Part shown: piece after piece, positions 1 through 6,305 of the stretch
Numbering within the stretch: the first letter of the stretch is position 1
How the letters are laid out: every line of letters starts with the position of its first letter
NCBI GenBank assembly: GCA_023428515.1
Contig: JAEYXI010000058.1
Location: 1-9,348 of the forward strand
Origin: Pseudomonadota bacterium
GTDB taxonomy: Bacteria > Pseudomonadota > Alphaproteobacteria > Rhizobiales > Rhizobiaceae
Direction: 5' to 3'
DNA: 9,348 bases
Made by a program: the position numbers and the translations under genes
The notes under the pieces: model-generated
Databases searched by the model: none
What the model was told of the DNA's origin: nothing
Seen by the model: only the letters and a program-made list of their open reading frames with translations

Positions 1-1886
1 AAGTAGAGCTTGGCCGGCTTGCTGGGGTCGGCGGCGTCCTTGCGGAAGCGCGAATCCGAGGCACATTTCTCCAGCGCTTCCATCGCCGCCTTCTCATCGG
101 AATCGCTATCGCTAAGGTCGAGCGAGACAGTCAGCATGAGCACGTTGGCGGCCTTGGCGTTCTCACAAAGCTTTTCCATCTGCTCGTTGAGCGCGTTCGA
201 GTAATTGGATCCCGAGTAATCATACTTGCCGATGGCGCTGCTGGTACCCATGAACATGCGGGCCGTGCTGGTGCCGTCGTAGCCCTGGCCGGTGTAGCCG
301 TAGGCGGCGTAGGTCGACTTGTTACCTGCCGGATCGTTGCTGGGCCGCGAATAGGTGTTGGCGCCGTCGGTGAGCACGATGATCACCTTGTCGTTGCCTT
401 TTTCCGTCTCGGGGCGGCCGCCCGTGAAGGGGGCGGTGCTGGAAATCGTACGCCAGCCCCAGGCGGTGCCTTCGGGGACGTTGGTGTTGCCGTTGGAGGC
501 CATCTTGTCGATGGCCTTCTTGATCGTGTCGAGGCCTTCGGCCGTTGTGACGTCGGTGAGCGGGGTGATCGGCGTGGTGGTGCAGCTGTAGTTGGGGCCG
601 CGGCCCGAACTCAGCACCGGCGCATTGATGGCGCGGGCCATGAAGTATTTCGCCATATTCTGCTGCCGCGTCCTGCCGGTGCTGCTCGATGGATCGTCGT
701 TCCACCAGCTATTGGCGGCACCGTAGGTCTTGGGTTCGTTCTCGTCTGGGTCCTGCGTGACTTTCCAGTGGTTGCCCGGCTCGTCAGGCCCGAACATCGG
801 CACGAACATGGTTGCCGGGTCGCCGAAGCCGATGCCAGTGTTTGCCGAGCCGCCGGAGGCAGGCGCATCGTTGACGTTGTAGGGGTAGGGGCGGGCCTCG
901 ACGCAGCCCTGCCAACTGGCGAAGGGCCCGTAGGTGTCTATGTAGTCGTACTCCGTGTGCTTGCGCTTGCAGGTGTGATTGCTGCGGTATTCGTCGCAGA
1001 CGACACGCTCGCTGCCGGCCACTCGCTCATGGCTGGTGACGACCTTCATGTCACGGTAGAGCGAAAACCGAGTGAGCATCTGCCCCTCTTCCTCGCCCCA
1101 GCCGGTCCCGCGCTTGTACCAGATGCCGCCCGCCTGTTCGGCGCGCTTGTTGGGATCGTCGAGCGTCGTCCAGTCGAAGTTCTCGTGGTGCACGGGCGAC
1201 AATCCCTCGACGTCCAGCCAGTCGGCGCCGGAGTTTTCCGGCCCGACGTTGACGGAAGCCGCGAAGGGGACGAGCGAGAACTGGACCGGTTTCGCAACCT
1301 GCTTGATCTGGGCGGCCTGCAGCGCCAGCGTGTCGACGAGCTGCTTGGCTGCCGATTTGAGCAGGGTCATGCGCCGCTGGCCCGAGCCGGCGCCGTAATC
1401 GTTCATCGACGTGGAATTGTCGAGCACCAGCGCGACTTCGCGCGTGTTCTTGAGGCGTATCTCGCTGTCGGCCGAGAACGTGATCTCCTTGTGCCGCTCG
1501 TCCGCCGGGGCACCGAGCAGGCCGAAGAAGGAGGGCAGGAAATACGGCTTGTAATTGAGCACCGCCGACATCTTCAGCGTGCCGCCGCCGTGCTGATTGT
1601 TGGGCAGGACGACGGTGAGCTCGGTATCTGCCGGGTCCACGGATCCGAGATTGGCCTTGAAGAACTCGTTCGCGTAAGCGATCAGCGCCTCGTCCGAAGC
1701 ACCGCTCGCGACCTGGCGGGCCGTCGCGAGGCCGGCGGCGTCGAGGGCGTTGACGGTCGTCTGCTTCTGCCGGTTCATCTCGCTGAAGTCGACGGCAATA
1801 GCCACGCCGCCCATGATCGGCAGCATGGCTAGCCCTGTCAGCATTGCGTAGTTGCCGCGCCGGTCCCTAAGGAAGTCCAGTATCAT
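1..1886 (-). CDS. TadG-like pilus assembly protein with VWA domain (copy 2, 3' end outside window)
   Basis: The frame is open from an ATG at 1886 to the window edge, giving 628 codons. By comparison with its paralog at 1924-3879, about 26 C-terminal residues are missing. The N-terminus (FLRDRRGNYAMLTGLAMLPIMG, one membrane segment at about residues 12-32) is typical of the Tad/TadG-like pilus assembly family. A von Willebrand A domain follows. Its metal-site motif DNSTSM is at 156-161, a conserved GNTNVPEG is at 466-473 and TDGAN at 506-510. In this family the N-terminal helix anchors the protein in the inner membrane and the large VWA part lies in the periplasm or is surface-exposed. Cysteines shared with the paralog (for example WQGC, NYSC and CASDSRFRK) suggest disulfides. 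It starts 37 bp after the paralog's stop, so co-transcription is likely. No good Shine-Dalgarno precedes the start, where a small hairpin sits instead. Its exact role in a Tad machine is inferred. Confidence 0.88.
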   Translation of the reverse strand, partial: MILDFLRDRRGNYAMLTGLAMLPIMGGVAIAVDFSEMNRQKQTTVNALDAAGLATARQVASGASDEALIAYANEFFKANLGSVDPADTELTVVLPNNQHGGGTLKMSAVLNYKPYFLPSFFGLLGAPADERHKEITFSADSEIRLKNTREVALVLDNSTSMNDYGAGSGQRRMTLLKSAAKQLVDTLALQAAQIKQVAKPVQFSLVPFAASVNVGPENSGADWLDVEGLSPVHHENFDWTTLDDPNKRAEQAGGIWYKRGTGWGEEEGQMLTRFSLYRDMKVVTSHERVAGSERVVCDEYRSNHTCKRKHTEYDYIDTYGPFASWQGCVEARPYPYNVNDAPASGGSANTGIGFGDPATMFVPMFGPDEPGNHWKVTQDPDENEPKTYGAANSWWNDDPSSSTGRTRQQNMAKYFMARAINAPVLSSGRGPNYSCTTTPITPLTDVTTAEGLDTIKKAIDKMASNGNTNVPEGTAWGWRTISSTAPFTGGRPETEKGNDKVIIVLTDGANTYSRPSNDPAGNKSTYAAYGYTGQGYDGTSTARMFMGTSSAIGKYDYSGSNYSNALNEQMEKLCENAKAANVLMLTVSLDLSDSDSDEKAAMEALEKCASDSRFRKDAADPSKPAKLY

Positions 1887-1891
1887 TCTTG

Positions 1892-1904
1892 GGCGGCCCC
1901 CGCC
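1892..1904 (-). other. Small GC hairpin at the ribosome-binding position of the second tadG copy
   Basis: GGCGG and CCGCC form a perfect 5-bp stem with a 3-nt loop. The stem ends 5 nt before the ATG at 1886, where a Shine-Dalgarno would be expected. The 37-nt spacer between the two tad genes has no AGGAG-like sequence outside it. It may lower translation of the downstream gene relative to the upstream one. In such GC-rich sequence a 5-bp stem could also be chance. Confidence 0.3.
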
Positions 1905-1923
1905 GCGGTATAAAATGCTGCTG

Positions 1924-3879
1924 CTATCCGACGATGCGGAGGTTGGAGAGTTCGTCGGCGATCTCCTTGAACACCGTGGAGAGCGTGGCGCCGGTCGCAT
2001 TCCAGAAGAGCTTGGCCGGGTTGCCGTCGGTACCCTTGCGAAAGCGCGAGTCAGACGCACAGCTTTTCATTTCGGCGATCTGCTTCTTGTCCTCTTCCTT
2101 CGTCTCATCGAGGTCGAGCGCGACCGTCATCATCAGTATGTTGGAATTCTTGGCGTTCGAGCAGATCGCCCGCATGTGCTCGTCGAGCGCCTTCTGGTAA
2201 TTGGACGAGTTGTAGGTGGATTTGCTGACGTCGCTGCTCGTACCCTTGTAGAGCCGGCCCGTCGGTTCGGTTTCCGCGAATTTCTGCCCGGCATAGCCGT
2301 AGGCCGCATAGGTGGACCTGTTCTTCGCTTTGTCATCGCCGCCCTGGTCGCCATAGACGTTGGCGCCGTCGGTGAGCACGATGACGACCTTGTCGTTACC
2401 CTTCTCGGTATTGCCGCGACCTTCGGTGAAAGGCTCGTTGCTCGACAATACGCGCCAGCCCCAGACCGTGCCTTCCGGGACGTTGGTGTTGCCGGTCGGC
2501 TTCATCGCGTCGATGGCGGTGGTAATCGTGGTTTTGCCGGCCTCGACAGTGACGTCGGTGAGCGGCGTGACCGGACTCGTCGTGCAGGAGAAGTTCGGTC
2601 CTTTACCGGATCCGGCGCTGGACGATCCGTATGGCTTCACCCGGAAATATTTGCGGGCGTCCTTCTGGCGATCCAGCACGCCCGTGTTGTCCAGCTCCCA
2701 GTCCGCCCACCAGCTATTGTTGTAGTCGAAGTCTCCATTGCCGGCGCTCAAATCGTTGCTTTCATCGCGGTCAAGATCGCGCCAGAGGTTCCCAGCTTCA
2801 TCCGGTGCGAACATCGGGACGTACAGCGTTGCGGGCGTGCTGCTGGTCGGCGTCGTGTCGTCGGTGTTGTATGGATAGGGACGCGCCTCGACGCAGCCCT
2901 GCCACGAGGCGTACTGAGTAGAGGTGAAGGTGAAATATTTGTATTTGTCGCACTTGCCATTTTTTTTCTTTTCGACGCAGACGCGTTCGCCGGTTCCGGG
3001 CGTTTCCTCGCGATCGGTCTCCGACAGCATGTCGGAATAGAGGCTGAAGCGTGTCAGCGGCTGGTTTTCACTTTCGCCCCAGCCTGCACCACGCTTGTAC
3101 CAGGCGTCGCCGACCTTCTGCGCCCAGCGGTCGCCGAGCTGGTCCTTGTTGGCCTCGGTCATCTTCGACCAGTCGAAATTCTCGTGGTGCATGGGCGAAA
3201 TGCCGGTAGTGTCCATCCACGACTGATCGTCGCTGGACGGCGCGATATTCACCGACGCCGAGAAGGGGACGAGTGCAAACTGGACCGGCTTGGAGACCTG
3301 CTTCATCTGGGAGGCCTGCTTGGCTAGCGTCTCGACCAGTTCCTTGGCCGCCTGCCTGAGCAGCACGATGCGCTTGTCGTTCGTTCCCTTGCCCTTTTGG
3401 TCCATGGACCCGGAATTATCCAGCACCAGCGCCACTTCGAGCGTGTTCTTCAGCCGGATTTCCGCCTCGGCCTTGAAGTTGACGTTTGGATTGCTCGACA
3501 CCTTGTCGACCAGCGCCGCGGCGACGGGCAGGAACATCGGATGGTAGGTCAGGTCGGCCGTGAGCTTGAGCGTGCCGCCGCCATAATTGTTGTTGGGCAG
3601 GACGACCGTCAGCGTGGTATTGGCCGGGGCCACTGCGCCGAGATTGGATTCGAAGAAATCCTTGGCGTAGGCTTTCACGGCGGCTTCGTCGGCGCCTTCG
3701 GCAATGCGCCTGGCGGTCGCGATGCCGGCTGCGTCCAGCGCGTTCATCGTCGCGGCTCGCTGCCGTGTCAGTTCGGTGTAGTCGATGGAGATGGCCAGCG
3801 CGCCCATGATGGGCACCATCGATATTGCCGTCAGCAACATGTAGTTGCCGCGAACATCCCTGAGAAACCGGCGAAACAT
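1924..3879 (-). CDS. TadG-like pilus assembly protein with VWA domain (copy 1)
   Basis: Complete 651-residue protein. The frame opens at 3927, but the ATG at 3879 is preferred. It has AGGGGT 9 nt upstream (3889-3894) and gives MFRRFLRDVRGNYMLLTAIS, which aligns with the start of its tandem paralog. A membrane segment lies at about residues 13-32, a helical TadE/TadG-like region follows, and the VWA domain begins near 148. The metal-ion site DNSGSMD is at 154-160, the conserved GNTNVPEG at 463-470 and LTDGAN at 502-507. A long insertion rich in Trp, Tyr and Asp separates the VWA halves and carries several cysteines (301, 310, 329, 432). The C-terminus (FWNATGATLSTVFKEIADEL) resembles the usual VWA end of TadG proteins. 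Such proteins are membrane-anchored, face the periplasm or cell surface, and are linked to Flp/Tad pilus assembly and adhesion. It is the first gene of the probable two-gene unit. Confidence 0.9.
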   Translation of the reverse strand: MFRRFLRDVRGNYMLLTAISMVPIMGALAISIDYTELTRQRAATMNALDAAGIATARRIAEGADEAAVKAYAKDFFESNLGAVAPANTTLTVVLPNNNYGGGTLKLTADLTYHPMFLPVAAALVDKVSSNPNVNFKAEAEIRLKNTLEVALVLDNSGSMDQKGKGTNDKRIVLLRQAAKELVETLAKQASQMKQVSKPVQFALVPFSASVNIAPSSDDQSWMDTTGISPMHHENFDWSKMTEANKDQLGDRWAQKVGDAWYKRGAGWGESENQPLTRFSLYSDMLSETDREETPGTGERVCVEKKKNGKCDKYKYFTFTSTQYASWQGCVEARPYPYNTDDTTPTSSTPATLYVPMFAPDEAGNLWRDLDRDESNDLSAGNGDFDYNNSWWADWELDNTGVLDRQKDARKYFRVKPYGSSSAGSGKGPNFSCTTSPVTPLTDVTVEAGKTTITTAIDAMKPTGNTNVPEGTVWGWRVLSSNEPFTEGRGNTEKGNDKVVIVLTDGANVYGDQGGDDKAKNRSTYAAYGYAGQKFAETEPTGRLYKGTSSDVSKSTYNSSNYQKALDEHMRAICSNAKNSNILMMTVALDLDETKEEDKKQIAEMKSCASDSRFRKGTDGNPAKLFWNATGATLSTVFKEIADELSNLRIVG

Positions 3880-3888
3880 GCCCCAAGC

Positions 3889-3894
3889 ACCCCT
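3889..3894 (-). promoter_or_regulatory. Ribosome binding site deciding the start of the first tadG-like gene
   Basis: AGGGGT on the minus strand lies 9 nt before the ATG at 3879. The upstream in-frame ATG at 3927 would add 16 residues ahead of the conserved MFRRFLRD start and is not needed. Confidence 0.55.
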
Positions 3895-3987
3895 GCTTGA
3901 CCCTGATGACAGCGGGCACTTTCCCACGAATCCCTAAATTGCCGGTTTGGAATATCCCTCCAACATGAGCACGCCTTTTCAAGGCGC

Positions 3988-4027
3988 GTTAACCAAGCAG
4001 CCCCGCCATTCAGGCAAGGTTAACCAA
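3988..4027. repeat. Two direct GTTAACCAA repeats upstream of the tadG-like operon (possible CtrA half-sites)
   Basis: GTTAACCAA occurs at 3988-3996 and 4019-4027, the starts being 31 bp apart, close to three helical turns. Both lie between the degenerate-EAL gene and the first tadG-like gene, about 110-150 bp upstream of the latter's start. TTAACC resembles the half-site bound by the alphaproteobacterial cell-cycle regulator CtrA, whose full box is TTAA-N7-TTAA. In Caulobacter, pilus genes are CtrA targets. The 31-bp spacing is not that of a classical CtrA box, so the assignment is only a suggestion. A 6-bp inverted repeat (CGCCTT-TTC-AAGGCG, 3972-3986) lies beside the first copy. Confidence 0.45.
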
Positions 4028-4044
4028 ACACCGCTGGCAGCGGT
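4021..4044 (-). terminator. Probable terminator of the degenerate-EAL gene
   Basis: On the minus strand, directly after the stop codon at 4045-4047, ACCGCT and AGCGGT form a perfect 6-bp stem with a 3-nt loop (4030-4044), followed by GTTTGGTTA. The U tract is interrupted, so termination may be weak. The tail overlaps one of the GTTAACCAA repeats. Confidence 0.4.
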
Positions 4045-5250
4045 TCAAAGACGCCGGCCGGCGACGGCGTCGGTCTTGAGACGGCGCGGAGCCGACAGAC
4101 GCTCGCCGCTCATCAGGTCGACACCCATGTCGATGAGGCTGACGGCATCGTCTTCGCTCTCGACGTCGGTGGCGATCACGTCCACGCCGGCGTCACGGGC
4201 CATCTCTACGAGCCCGGCGCCGTTCGGCTGGCCCTTGCGCAGCTTCACGCGATCGAGCAGCCGCGCGGCGTTTACCTTCACCGCGCCGACGCCTGCCTGC
4301 TTCAGCTTGTCCAGGTCGGCTTGCTGGCCGGGCCAGTCCTCGACGGCGAGGCGGATCTCAAGGCCTGAAAGCAGTTCGAGCGCCGCCTTGTACTGGCCGG
4401 ATTCGACGAGTTCGGCCGGCAGCGACATGACGACCGATTTCGCCAGCGCCGGATGCAGCTTGAAGATGTCGAGCACGGTGGCGAACTCCAAGCCGTCCTG
4501 GAGCAGGGCGGAGGAGACGGCGATGTGAATCGGCATCTTCTCGCTGATGTCGCCAAGTCCGCGTCTGGCGGCCTCGGTCGCCGAGACGACCGCGAGGCGC
4601 TCAAAGGCGGCAGGGTCGACGTCGGCCACGCTGTGCTGGAGGCGCCTTATGTCGACCGGCTTTCCTTCCTCGGGCTGGATGTGGAAATGCACCTCGAAGC
4701 CGCCGGCCTCGCCGCGGCCAGCGGCGATGATGGGCTGCAGGCTGAGGTCGGGCTGGCCGCCGGCCATCATGCGCCTGAGGGCGACATCGGCGCCCGGGGT
4801 TTCGGCCGAATCCGGCGCGACGGGCTCGGCGCTTGCTTGCCTGCTCTTGCGGGGAGGGGCCGCCGTGTCGGCCACGAATGCAGTGCGGTCTTCCTCGGCA
4901 TCCGCGTCCTCTGGCGATGTATTGGCAGAAAGAGCATCCAGCCTGCCGGAGAGGGCTGCATTGAACTCCTCGAGCTTGGCAGCGTCGCGATCGCCGCGCA
5001 GCGAGACATCCTTGATCGCGGCGTCCATCGAGCGCGTCAGGCGCTCCAGTTCCGTGGCGACCAGTTTCGCATGGTTGAAGGCTCGGTAGGCGAAGGCCGC
5101 CGCGATGAGGGAAAGAAGCAGGGTCGCCGAGGCGGTGACCAGCATTATGTCGGTGGCGGGCAGGCCGCGCGAGATCGCAATCTGCAGCAGGAAGGTTACC
5201 GCTGCACAGAAAGCCGCTGCGCCCCCAATGGCCAACAAGATACGCTGCAT
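4045..5250 (-). CDS. Membrane-anchored protein with degenerate EAL domain (TipF-like architecture)
   Basis: 401 residues from the ATG at 5250. AGGGGG at 5263-5268 lies 12 nt upstream of it, whereas the alternative ATG at 5274 (409 residues) has no Shine-Dalgarno. Two membrane segments lie at about residues 4-26 and 35-57, then a charged helical stretch (58-108, possibly coiled coil), an acidic, Pro- and Ala-rich linker (109-155) and an EAL-type domain (about 163-390). The fold is recognisable from LQPIIAAGRGEAGGFE, VKVN and LMSGERLSAP. Catalytic positions are altered: EAL is EVH (186-188), the metal-binding Asn of the NLS strand is Ala, DDFG is EDWP (304-307) and EGVE is TDVE. c-di-GMP hydrolysis is therefore unlikely, and binding or a scaffold role is more plausible. 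The order membrane pair, coiled coil, EAL matches Caulobacter TipF, a flagellar c-di-GMP receptor, but orthology is not shown. The gene lies upstream of the tad genes on the same strand. Confidence 0.82.
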   Translation of the reverse strand: MQRILLAIGGAAAFCAAVTFLLQIAISRGLPATDIMLVTASATLLLSLIAAAFAYRAFNHAKLVATELERLTRSMDAAIKDVSLRGDRDAAKLEEFNAALSGRLDALSANTSPEDADAEEDRTAFVADTAAPPRKSRQASAEPVAPDSAETPGADVALRRMMAGGQPDLSLQPIIAAGRGEAGGFEVHFHIQPEEGKPVDIRRLQHSVADVDPAAFERLAVVSATEAARRGLGDISEKMPIHIAVSSALLQDGLEFATVLDIFKLHPALAKSVVMSLPAELVESGQYKAALELLSGLEIRLAVEDWPGQQADLDKLKQAGVGAVKVNAARLLDRVKLRKGQPNGAGLVEMARDAGVDVIATDVESEDDAVSLIDMGVDLMSGERLSAPRRLKTDAVAGRRL

Positions 5251-5262
5251 TGAACCGATAAT

Positions 5263-5268
5263 CCCCCT
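5263..5268 (-). promoter_or_regulatory. Shine-Dalgarno favouring the 5250 start of the degenerate-EAL gene
   Basis: AGGGGG on the minus strand lies 12 nt before the ATG at 5250. It lies inside the coding sequence if the ATG at 5274 is used instead, and that codon has no purine-rich site upstream. The spacing is rather long, so the start choice is moderate. Confidence 0.4.
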
Positions 5269-5278
5269 AAACATTATG

Positions 5279-5301
5279 TTGCGCTAAATCGCCCAGCGCA
5301 A
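5279..5301. repeat. Inverted repeat upstream of the degenerate-EAL gene
   Basis: TTGCGCT (5279-5285) and AGCGCAA (5295-5301) form a perfect 7-bp inverted repeat with a 9-nt spacer. It lies just upstream of the EAL-protein start, in the divergent region shared with the HAD hydrolase gene. It could be an operator or a hairpin in the 5' untranslated RNA. No regulator is recognisable. Confidence 0.4.
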
Positions 5302-5367
5302 TGGGCCCTACCGATGCCCGACCTTTTGGCCAGTCCAACGGCTGGAGACGCGAAAGCTGGTGACAGG

Positions 5368-5381
5368 CCGAAGAGCTTCGG
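5368..5381. repeat. Short hairpin in the leader of the HAD hydrolase gene
   Basis: CCGAAG, AG, CTTCGG is an almost perfect palindrome, which folds best as CCGAA with a GAGC loop. It is followed by GTTAATTCGG and lies about 41 nt before the first ATG of the HAD gene. It may be an operator or an RNA hairpin; there is no further evidence. Confidence 0.3.
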
Positions 5382-5422
5382 TTAATTCGGTGGCCCGCCC
5401 CAGGTTCCCTCGAAATCGCTGA

Positions 5423-6292
5423 ATGATGCTGATGGCAGACAGGCCCAAGACGATAGTTTCGCTCGATGAGATATCGGGATGCTATGCGGCGATTTTATGT
5501 GACGTCTGGGGCGTGCTTCACAATGGAGTCACGCATTTCGAGGCGGCTGCGGCTGCGCTTTCGGCAGCGCGCGAGCGAGGTCTGGCGGTGGTGATGGTGA
5601 CCAATTCGCCGCGGCCTCATCAAGGGGTCGTCACGCAGTTCGACACGATCGGCGTGCCTGAGGCGGCCTGGGACCGCGTGGTGACGTCGGGGGACGTGAC
5701 CCGAGACCTGGTCAGCGCCGGGCCACGCAGGATTTTCCACCTTGGTCCTGAGCGTGATTTCGGCCTGTTCGAGGGGCTGGACGTCGAACTCGTCGAGGAG
5801 TTCGAGGCAAGCTCGGTGGTCTGCACCGGCCTCTTCGACGACGATATCGAGACGCCCGACGACTATGCGGAGATGCTTTCCCGGTTGCGGGCCAGGAACC
5901 TGCCGATGGTCTGCGCGAATCCCGACATCATGGTCGAGCGCGGCGAGAGGATCGTCTGGTGCGCCGGGGCGCTGGCACGCGACTACGCCCAGATCGGCGG
6001 CCGCACACTGATCGCCGGCAAGCCGCATGCGCCGATCTATGCGGCGGCGATGAAGGCGGCAGGCGACGTGCTCGGCCGCGAACTGCGGCGCGAGGAGGCG
6101 CTGGCGATCGGCGACGGCATGCTGACCGACATCAAGGGGGCATCAGACAACGGCATCGACGTGCTCTATGTCTCCGGCGGCGTACACGCGCGAGACTATG
6201 GCCATCCCGACGATCCAGAGCCGGAAAAGCTGCAGGCCTTCCTCGACAGGCACGGCTACCATCCCGTGGCGATGATGACGAAACTGCGGTAG
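5423..6292 (+). CDS. HAD superfamily subfamily IIA hydrolase, TIGR01459-like
   Basis: 289 residues, close to the usual length of this family. Motif I is CDVWGVLHNG with the nucleophile Asp27; the second motif Asp found in most HAD phosphatases is Trp29, as I recall for the TIGR01459 group. Motif II is VTNSPRP (Thr60). CANPD (164-168) is typical of HAD-IIA cap proteins related to NagD and 4-nitrophenylphosphatase. Motif III is Lys200 in AGKPH, and motif IV is GDGMLTD (Asp231, Asp236), which binds magnesium. It is probably a cytoplasmic phosphatase of unknown substrate. Only 13 bp separate it from ribF, so the two are probably co-transcribed, and a role near flavin nucleotides is possible but unproven. 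Three in-frame ATGs (5423, 5426, 5432) lie together and no clear Shine-Dalgarno chooses between them. Confidence 0.88.
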   Translation: MMLMADRPKTIVSLDEISGCYAAILCDVWGVLHNGVTHFEAAAAALSAARERGLAVVMVTNSPRPHQGVVTQFDTIGVPEAAWDRVVTSGDVTRDLVSAGPRRIFHLGPERDFGLFEGLDVELVEEFEASSVVCTGLFDDDIETPDDYAEMLSRLRARNLPMVCANPDIMVERGERIVWCAGALARDYAQIGGRTLIAGKPHAPIYAAAMKAAGDVLGRELRREEALAIGDGMLTDIKGASDNGIDVLYVSGGVHARDYGHPDDPEPEKLQAFLDRHGYHPVAMMTKLR

Positions 6293-6305
6293 ATCGAGCC
6301 ACCAG

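Noticed and set aside
768..1832. 354-codon open frame on the plus strand opposite the second tadG-like gene
   Set aside because: Shadow of the minus-strand VWA gene; low-complexity translation without recognisable family features.
1852..3327. 491-codon open frame on the plus strand opposite the first tadG-like gene
   Set aside because: It lies antisense to a gene with clear family motifs. Long antisense frames are common in GC-rich coding DNA, and the translation shows no domain, is rich in Arg, Val and Gly, and has no ribosome binding site.
3972..3986. CGCCTT-TTC-AAGGCG hairpin as an intrinsic terminator
   Set aside because: No T tract follows on either strand; the hairpin at 4030-4044 is better placed to end the EAL gene.
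4453..5253. 266-codon plus-strand frame opposite the degenerate-EAL gene
   Set aside because: The minus-strand frame has membrane segments and an EAL fold; the plus-strand translation shows neither.
5282..5422. FMN riboswitch ahead of the HAD-ribF unit
   Set aside because: The conserved FMN-element segments were not recognised, and only small unrelated hairpins are present.
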